From Dipteris shenzhenensis (taxonomy: Eukaryota; Polypodiophyta; Polypodiopsida; Gleicheniales), in assembly GCA_047967505.1 (NCBI GenBank), contig CM106540.1: a stretch of DNA of 64,000 nucleotides; one strand, given 5' to 3'. The position numbers and the translations under genes were made by a program. A model generated the notes under the pieces. It saw only the letters and a program-made list of their open reading frames with translations. It searched no databases and was not told the DNA's origin. Position 1 is the first letter of the stretch, and each line of letters opens with the position of its first letter. Below, in pieces: positions 56,952-64,000 of the stretch.

Positions 56952-59900
56952 ATGGAAACCCCTGGTAATTCACCCGGCCTTTCAAGGACACCTCAGGCAT
57001 TATCTACCACACAATATCGTGTTCAGATTGCACAACCAGCCCATTTCGGAGCTTTGGCATCTTGGGTCTTCTGTGTCACGTGCCCTCCTAGTGATTTGGA
57101 CCACATCCTATATCTTCTGCGTGAGGCACCTCAGTTACATTACTTCCTCAGCACAGTCCAGGTTGTGTTCCACGAGACACGAAGATACCTAGAACCCAAT
57201 ATTCCTCAAGAGTCTGCTGTCCATCTTTGGAGAGAATTTTACCCCTCACCTTCGGCATCTCCAGGGTACTCTCCACCTCCTTCAGCTCCCAGATATCCTC
57301 CCATACAGGTTGTACCTTCCCCAAGACAGTATTTACACTCTGAAGGCACTCCTTCTCCTGGATATCCTCCATTCCCGACAGTAGCTCCTTATCCTTTCTC
57401 AGATCCGTGGACTCTGCAACCTACTCATGTACTCTCACGAGCGGTAACTCCCATTTCGGCATCACCAGTGTTACCTCAGACATGACCTCCTTTACCAGAT
57501 TTCCACGGGTGGTTCCATCCTGACTCGCCTGCGCCCTCCAACATGAGCAACCTCAGGGAGCAGCCCGAATCCTCTTCCAGCAATGGTACAAACTAGAGCG
57601 TAGGTTTGTGCTTTTCTCACGGGGACCTCAGATATGTCGCAACGCTTTCGTGCAGCCTCTCCAGAGATCAAAGACTCAAGTCCAAAAAAGACCCCTGAAG
57701 TCAACATACAAGGCGAAACACTACTGCAACTTCAAATTTTCCAGCTTCAGGACAGCATCTCCGACTTGGTCCAGAAAGTCCAACAACTTCAAGATTCTCG
57801 CAGTACCACCCATACAGAGGATGAGGTGACGCAACCAGACGACTATGTGGATTAATTCCCACCTAAGGTAGAAAACACTAAACTACGTGCCCTCTACCGT
57901 TTACTTCAAGCTTCCAAAACTAAAAGACTTGACATCAAACTTCCGGAAGCCTACACTAGTCAACGCAATCGTCGAACAGTTGAACAATGGCTCGCAAAAA
58001 TGCACATGTATTTTGATACTGTTGACCTCACTGAAGGCAAAAAGATCGCCTTGGTAGCCTCCCTCCTCAAGGATACAGCTTTTCTATGGTGGCAAAGACC
58101 CTTAAAGGGCGGCAAAAGTGTGTTAACCTGGGAACGTTTTGAACACGTGCTCCGTAAGCAGTTCATACCTGCCAATGCGGACTTCCAAGCATGTTCAAAA
58201 CTCCGACAGTTGGAGCAAACAGGCTCCCTGTTTTCCTACATCTCTCAGTTCACCACATTGGTCCTGGAGATTGATGGGTTAACTGAGGATGATCGCCTTC
58301 ATGCTTTCATCTCAGGCCTAAATCCCTCGTTACGCATTGATGTCCTTAAAGCAAACATCACCACCACAGCTGGCGCTATTGCTTACGCAGAGCACATTAC
58401 AGATTTCCAAAACACAAGGAAGCAGAGTGCTAATCGCACACAGAACTCTACTATGGCCAAAGGTGCTTGCCCTCAAGATAACACCAGGTTTCGATTGTCC
58501 ATAGATGGTTCGATTGTCCCAAGTGACCAAAGATGGTTCGATTGTCCCAAGTGACCAAAGATGGTTCGATTGTACAGGCGACCATAGATGGTTCGATTGT
58601 CCCAAGTGACCAAAGCAAAATTCCAATATGGAACCTAGCACTTGCCAAACAGAAGATGCTACCCTAGCACAAGACAAGAAAGGCAAAGCTGTTCGCATGG
58701 CGAATACCATCCACCTGAGCCTTGCCAGCAACCCCGACCCTTCCCTGGCCACTCAAGTACTTTGTGTTCAAGGATCGATTCGTGGAACAACGGTCACTAT
58801 CCTCATCGACAGTGGCTGCTCTCATAACTTCCTAGCTAGTTCTATGGTCGACAAACTTCGGTTGACCACCAGTCCTAGTCTCATGGACTATGAGATTGAA
58901 CTCGCAAATGGAACTACTTTCTTGTGCAACACCAGGATAAAAACCTTGTCTTTTCGCATCCAACATTATACGGACAAGTTGAACTTCGACATCATGCCTC
59001 TTTCTCGGTACGATGTCATACTTGGACAACAGTGGCTCTACGACTATGATCCATCAATCAGTTTTTGCAGCCATATTATCCAGTTTGTCCACCAGGGAAA
59101 ACTTATTGAGCTAACTGGTTTAAGGGACTCTCCTTCAACCCCAGTTGCCTCTGCCTTACAAGTAAAGAAGTGGGTTTGTAAACGCCAAGTAAAGACTTCA
59201 CTTCTGTTGGTTATGGCAGTAGAGGAGACACCAACAAAGGATCCTTCTGAATACCTCAACCAACCTTTTTTCCAGCCCTACTTGGATATTTTTCCATAGG
59301 AATTGCCAAAGCAGTTACCACCTCGACGACCAGTGGATCACCCAATCGAACTTATTCCCGGCAGTAATCCACCGTCGAAACCTCCTTATCGGGTTTCTTA
59401 CACTCAAAATGAAGAAATCCAAAGACAGTTGACCGAACTACTCGACAAAGGTCACATTCGGCTCAGTCGCAGCCCTTTCGGATCTCCTGTACTACTTGTG
59501 GAAAAAAAGAATAAGTCAATGCGCCTCTGCATTGACTACTGAGCCCTCAACAAGCTCACTATTAAAAACAAGTATCCATTGCCTCGCATCGATGACCTCT
59601 TCGATCAACTTCTACATGCAACACAATTCTCAAAGATTGATCTTCGTTCAGGTTATCATCAAATTCGCATACGAGAAGGCGATGAGTACAAGACAGCTTT
59701 TCGAACAAAGTATGGACACTATGAATGTTTGGTCATGCCTTTTGGGTTAAACAATGCCCCGGCCACATTCATAACACTAATGAACGACATCTTTAGGCCT
59801 TTCCTCGATAAGTTCGTCCTCGTTTACCTCGATGACATCCTCGTTTTCAGCAAATCCCTACATGAGCACAAACAACATCTTTACCAAGTTTTTGAAGTTC

Positions 59901-60960
59901 TCAGCGCAAATTCTCTCTACATCAACATTGAGAAGAGTGAGTTCTTCAAGACCCAACTCGAATATTTGGGACATGTTATTTCAGCTCAAGGCATCTGTGT
60001 GGATTCCAAGAAGGTCGAGGTTATCCGAAACTGGCCTACTCCTAAGAATGTTCATGATGTCCGCTCTTTCCTCGGATTGGCAAACTTCTACCATACAAAG
60101 GTTTATCAGTTTTCCGAAATCGCAGCTCCTATGTCCGAATTATTGAAAAGCATATCAGTTTTTCAGTTGCTTCCCGAAACAGAGTATAGTTTCCAATAAC
60201 TCAAGCAAGCACTCACTACCACACCAGTTATGGCTATTGCTGACCCAAACCTTCCGTTTGAGGTCATGACCGACGACTTCCAACAGGGCTTCTTCAGCCT
60301 CTTCCAGTTCCAACTAAAAGGTGGGAAAGTATTTCCATGGATTTCATTACAACACTACCACGATCCTCCCGAGGTAACACTCAGATTATGGTAATTGTTG
60401 ATCGATTGTCCAAAATGGCACACTTTGTTGCTTGCAAAAGCAGTGCACAGGCTCCGGACATAGCCAAACTCTTCATACAACACATCTTCCGACACCATGG
60501 ATTGCCCAAGAATATCATATCCGACAGAGATCCTAAGTTTACCAGTCACTTTTGGATTTCACTGTTCGAATCTTTGGGTACAACTCTACTGTTCAGTTCA
60601 GCCTACCACCCAGAATCAGATGGCCAGACTGAAAGAGTCAACCAAGTTCTGGAAGAAATGCTTTGATATTATATTCAGTCACGCCTAGTAGCTTGGGAAG
60701 AGTATCTACCACTCCTTGAGTTTGCTTATAATAACTCTTTCCATAGTGCCATCAGCATGACTCCATTTCAAGCAGCTTACGGACACACTCCGATTGTACC
60801 AACGAATTTTGTACTTCAACATCGAGTGGCCCTAGCTGATCAACTGGTTCAAGAAATGCAAGACATTCTACTCCAAGTCAGGGATCATATGCAAAAAGCG
60901 CAAGAGCGGTATCAACGGTCTGCCAACAAACATAGACGTCACCTGGAACTTAACACTGGT
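56952..60960 (+). pseudogene. gag-pol: Ty3/gypsy gag-pol relic lacking RNase H
   Basis: A 177-codon Pro-rich ORF (56952-57485) may be an N-terminal gag extension. Gag core follows (57634-58554; EQWLAKMHMYFDTVDL, FLWWQRP, QFIPANADF). Protease is in another frame with DSG near 58808 and VILGQQWL. Reverse transcriptase (59303-60199) has YLDD near 59825 and [10 protein letters not shown]. After ADPNLPFEVMTDD (60270) the sequence passes directly to integrase at 60337, so RNase H and the integrase zinc finger are deleted. The integrase core retains D2, D63 and E99 of the 60337 frame with 35 residues between the last two. Stops at 57853, 59297, 59540, 60197 and 60664 break the frame. The 3' end is cut by a Copia LTR at 60961. 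Confidence 0.93.
58490..58616 (+). repeat. 28-bp minisatellite at the gag-protease junction
   Basis: Five TTCGATTGTCC-headed units (partial, 28, 28, 27, partial), the full unit ending AGTGACCAAAGATGG. 28 is not divisible by three, so each unit rotates the frame. This separates gag from the protease frame and occupies the place where a gag zinc knuckle would be. Confidence 0.9.
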
Positions 60961-61182
60961 TGTTGGGGTAAAGGCACATTGCCACCCCTTTATTAAAAAT
61001 ATGACACCTATGACTGTCTTAAACCTATGACTGTCTTAAGACAGTCATAAGGGGAAAAAGACCTAATCCTAATAAAACCTATGAGTTTGTGGTGTGGCTC
61101 ATCACTTCACACCCGCATCTTGAGTGTCTCTCCTCTCTCTCACCCTCTCCTTTTGCTCTTCTCCCTCTGTCCTTCCTTTTCA
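60961..61182 (+). mobile_element. Copia family D 5' LTR, 222 bp
   Basis: TGTTGGGGTAAAGG to CTTCCTTTTCA, followed two bases later by a primer-binding site. It begins exactly where the gypsy integrase frame loses similarity, so D inserted into the gypsy relic; CTGGT (60956-60960) is the candidate target site. It contains a perfect 24-bp palindrome at 61026-61049. Confidence 0.82.
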
Positions 61183-61184
61183 AT

Positions 61185-61196
61185 TGGTATCAGAGC
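61185..61196 (+). promoter_or_regulatory. Primer-binding site of Copia family D
   Basis: TGGTATCAGAGC two bases after the LTR end. Confidence 0.95.
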
Positions 61197-62655
61197 TATC
61201 TATCCTTCCCCCCCTACCCTGGCCTACCCACCCCCTCTATCTATCCTCAGCTCAGCGCAGGCAGGGCGCAGGGCAGCAGCGCGGGCAGCGTGCAGGCAGC
61301 GCGTGGGCGCAGCTGGGCGTCGAATCGCGTACGGACGTACGGCCGTCCGTACCGTACGGACACTGTACGATCGACCATACCGTACGGATCGCCGTACGGA
61401 CTGCGACAGGGAGGTACATTTTTCGATTGGGAGCAGCGCAAGGAACTTCTGCGTTAGGGATCTGCGTCAAGGAAGGTTTCTTTTTTTTTTCGTACCCTGC
61501 ACAAGTACACGAGCTGAAGTACAGCTGGTACAGCTGGAATACGAGTTGAGTGCAGCACGAGTGCAACTGAACGTGCATCTAGGCACGCAAGCCTGGGAAG
61601 CATTCGAGGAGGAAGAAGAAGAAAATCTCCAATTTCGAGAAAAGTACAGCAGGTACAGCGAGGAGATTTGGAATTTTCCCGTGGTGCATTGCATTGCGTG
61701 AAGTACAGCAAGTACTTTTCTTTTATTTCCCTCCTGTTTGGAGGAGGACTTGTGCACAGATATCGGGATTTATGCATCTGACAGAGGATATATGCTTTTA
61801 CTGGGTTTGAATCTCAGTTTACGGGTGAGCAGATCATAGGGCTTTTGCCTGGCAGTTGATGCCTTGTATGCCTTGAGGTAGTGTAGTGCCAGAGTGCACA
61901 CATTCGTCTCGATTTCCGCAGTGTGGAGGTGACATTTTCTTGCAGGTCACATTTCTTGTGCAACACTCAGAGAACCTCAGTTGAGCCACGCTTGGCCAGG
62001 GCGCATCGAGTTTACTCGGTCCCTAACTGTCCATCGTTGACAGTGCTCAAAAGGTTCATCATTGAGTGTTTGTACGTTGGGATCTATGTATGCCACTTCT
62101 ACACAGGGTGTCAAATCAAGGGGCTTTTGCCCAGATTTTGCTTGAGAGCACTTGGGTTACTGTTTTGAGACCTTCAGATGCCTTTTATCCCCTTGGCTGA
62201 AGGGTGATTACTTGGGATTTGTCCCATTTTCTGTTGCAGGTTTGTGACAGGCTGAAGAGTTTGGAGCTTTTCTTTCAGTGAATAGAACAGTGTATGACAA
62301 GTGGTTTATGCATATAAAATCAGTGCAATACCTCATCTGAGGTGGGAGAAGTGATCAGGACAGCAGTGCTTTGTGCTTTGTCAGCTGATGATGCATTGTT
62401 AAAGCGCTTGTGGAACAGCTGCAGCATTCTGAAATTACTGTTTTATGCCTATTTGAGCACGGTATAGTGTGTCAGAAGGTACAGTAATTGGAGGGAAATT
62501 TTTTCTGTTTTGCTGCAGATTTTTTGACAGTAAAAACAGCACTATTGTGAGTACTCCTGGCTCTTGATAGAGCAGGTTTTTTTTTTTCTGAGAAATCAGA
62601 ATTCTATTCAGTCTTTTTTTGACTTACAGGGAGTCAGGTACTTTCCTTATCTGAT
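61197..62655 (+). other. Copia family D leader, about 1.46 kb
   Basis: Unusually long interval between primer-binding site and the gag ATG. It contains CGTACGG repeats (61328-61395) and several GTACAGC motifs (61510-61700). The 206-codon ORF from 61081 begins inside the LTR and looks like chance composition. An intron cannot be excluded. Confidence 0.6.
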
Positions 62656-64000
62656 ATGGCATCAGGGGGAAGTGAATCATCAATTCTGAACATAAAGAAG
62701 TTGGAAGGGGCACACAATTATGCATTATGGGCAGAACAGTGTTTGAATGTACTTCTGCTTAAGAAGATTTCTAAGCCCATAAGGGTGAAGGGTGCCAAAC
62801 CATCTGGGATGTCAGATGATGAGTGGGAGGAGCTAGATCTGTCCGCGAGGGCTGCTATCATGCTTACTCTCAGTGATTCTCTTGTGTACAATGTTCAGGC
62901 TGAAAAGACCTCTTATGGTGTATGGCAGAGGCTAGCAGAGTTGTATGCCCAAAAGAGTTCAGCCAGTAAGGTGTATTGGTTGAAGAAGCTGGTTGATCTT
63001 CGCATGAAGGAAGGTACAGCTATGACCTCACACTTGAGTGAGTTCAATGCCATCTTTACACAGCTGATTGCACAGGGGTTGAACCTTGATGAGGAGTTCA
63101 AGGCTACTTTCTTGTTGTGTACCCTTCCTGAGAGTTGGGACACTTTCAAGACCACCTTGTCTAATTCGAATGTCACTCTTATATATGCTGATGTAGAGAG
63201 CTCTCTCCTCATGGAGGAGATGAGCAGGAAAAATAATGCGGGCAGCAAGTCTTCAAATGCTTTGCAGGTACAGGAAAGAGGCAGGACTCAGCAGAAGGGG
63301 AGATCTGCTAGTAAGTCCAAATCCCGAAGTCAGTCCCATGGTAAAAAGGATATTGAATGCTTTTATTGTGGCAAGAAGGGACATGTGAAGTTAAGTGCTT
63401 CAAGTTTATACGGGATCAGAAAGCCAAGAAGGCTGAAGCAAAGGATGCAGGCAGTGGAAGCAAAGGCAAGGCCAAGCTAGATGACTTGGATGCAGTGAAT
63501 GTTGCAGCAGAGGACAGTGACAGTGACAGACATGAGGTATTATGTTCTTCTGCTGTAATTGCACACACATTGGTTATTGATGGCCATGACATGCACACCT
63601 GGCTCTTGGATTCAGGTGCTTCTTTTCATGTTACTCCTCATAAGGAGTGGTTTACTTCTTACACAGGTACTCATGGAGTTGTTCACCTTGGGAACAACTA
63701 TGCATGTCAGATTGCAGGGATTGGCAGTATACAGATACTATTCCCTGATGGACGGTCATTTATGCTTGATGGTGTTCGCCATGTGCCGCAAATCAAGAAA
63801 AATCACTGGCTTGTTGGATGACAGTGGTTACCACACCACATTTGGGGATTCCAAATGGGTGATTACTGATGGCCAGGTTGTAGTGGCTGAGGGTTATAAG
63901 AGTGATACCTTGTACCCTCTTTATGTTTCCAGTGTGGGTAATCATGTTGTTGCCATAACCGAGCTGCCAAAGGTTTCATTGTGGCATAGCCGGTTGGGAC
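62656..64000 (+). pseudogene. gag-pol: Copia family D gag-protease, frameshifted, runs off the window
   Basis: Gag starts MASGGSESS at 62656 and reads about 245 residues (LEGAHNYALWAEQCL, LLCTLPESWD). The zinc knuckle begins CFYCGKKGH (residues 235-243). A single-base loss near 63391 shifts the frame before the last cysteine, which continues as KCFKFIRD from 63390. Protease DSG lies in WLLDSGASFHV (about 63600-63632), with VPQIKKN near 63790. A second deletion of about 7-8 bases near 63808 shifts frame again before TGLLDDSGYHT. The pre-integrase WHSRLG closes the window. Two frameshifts make this copy inactive; the rest lies outside. Confidence 0.9.

Noticed and set aside
61081-61701. 206-codon ORF in the family D LTR and leader
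   Set aside because: Begins inside the LTR, crosses the primer-binding site, and is rich in Ser, Arg and Ala from CGTACGG and CAGCGC repeats; overlaps equally long ORFs in other frames.

Overview
The window reads as nuclear DNA of a land plant with a large, repeat-filled genome. The evidence is seven sites matching the plant Copia primer-binding site (complementary to initiator tRNA-Met), a CACTA (En/Spm) transposase relic, a plant-type amidase pseudogene with GT-AG introns, and stop codons in dead elements that mostly look like CAG-to-TAG or CGA-to-TGA changes, as expected from decay of methylated cytosines. The species cannot be named from this sequence. No clearly functional host gene is visible; nearly everything recognised is a transposable element or its debris.

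Layout: 1-2155, rearranged pieces of Copia family A, whose 3' LTR is split by a 1-kb fold-back element (909-1935). 2560-6060, a degenerate satellite array with monomers of about 87-113 bp. 6280-10202, several unrecognised ORFs; the best is 9585-10202 (205 codons). 10485-17319, two family A Copia copies joined head to head at 13498/13499. 17930-18420, the tail of a second Copia family (B). 20494-22330 and 28417-30903, two minus-strand copies of an apparently non-coding LTR element (C). 24710-27305, a CACTA relic. 30979-33107, the amidase pseudogene. 33943-34995, two short tandem arrays. 36900-39800, weak relics. 40080-44110, a decayed Helitron-type element carrying Rep, PIF1-like helicase and an EEP endonuclease (a Helentron). 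45835-51826, a nearly intact, recently inserted minus-strand Copia with identical-length 721-bp LTRs, a 5-bp target duplication and one in-frame stop. 53480-54185, a minus-strand Ty3/gypsy integrase relic. 54211-54600, a Copia 5' LTR with primer-binding site. 54914-55917, a probable solo LTR. 56952-60960, a Ty3/gypsy relic lacking RNase H. 60961-64000, a further Copia (D), inserted into the gypsy relic and leaving the window in protease/pre-integrase sequence.

The parts work together only as mobile-element modules: gag, protease, integrase, reverse transcriptase and RNase H in the LTR elements; HUH nuclease, helicase and endonuclease in the Helentron; DDE transposase in the CACTA. The history is nested insertion, internal deletion, inversion and C-to-T decay. 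The observations most worth a second look are the three-module Helentron in a plant setting, the LTR-terminus-to-integrase inverted junction at 13498/13499, and the cluster of RCCGAC (DRE/CRT-type) cores just upstream of the TATA box in the young Copia LTR, with a smaller echo in the solo LTR.
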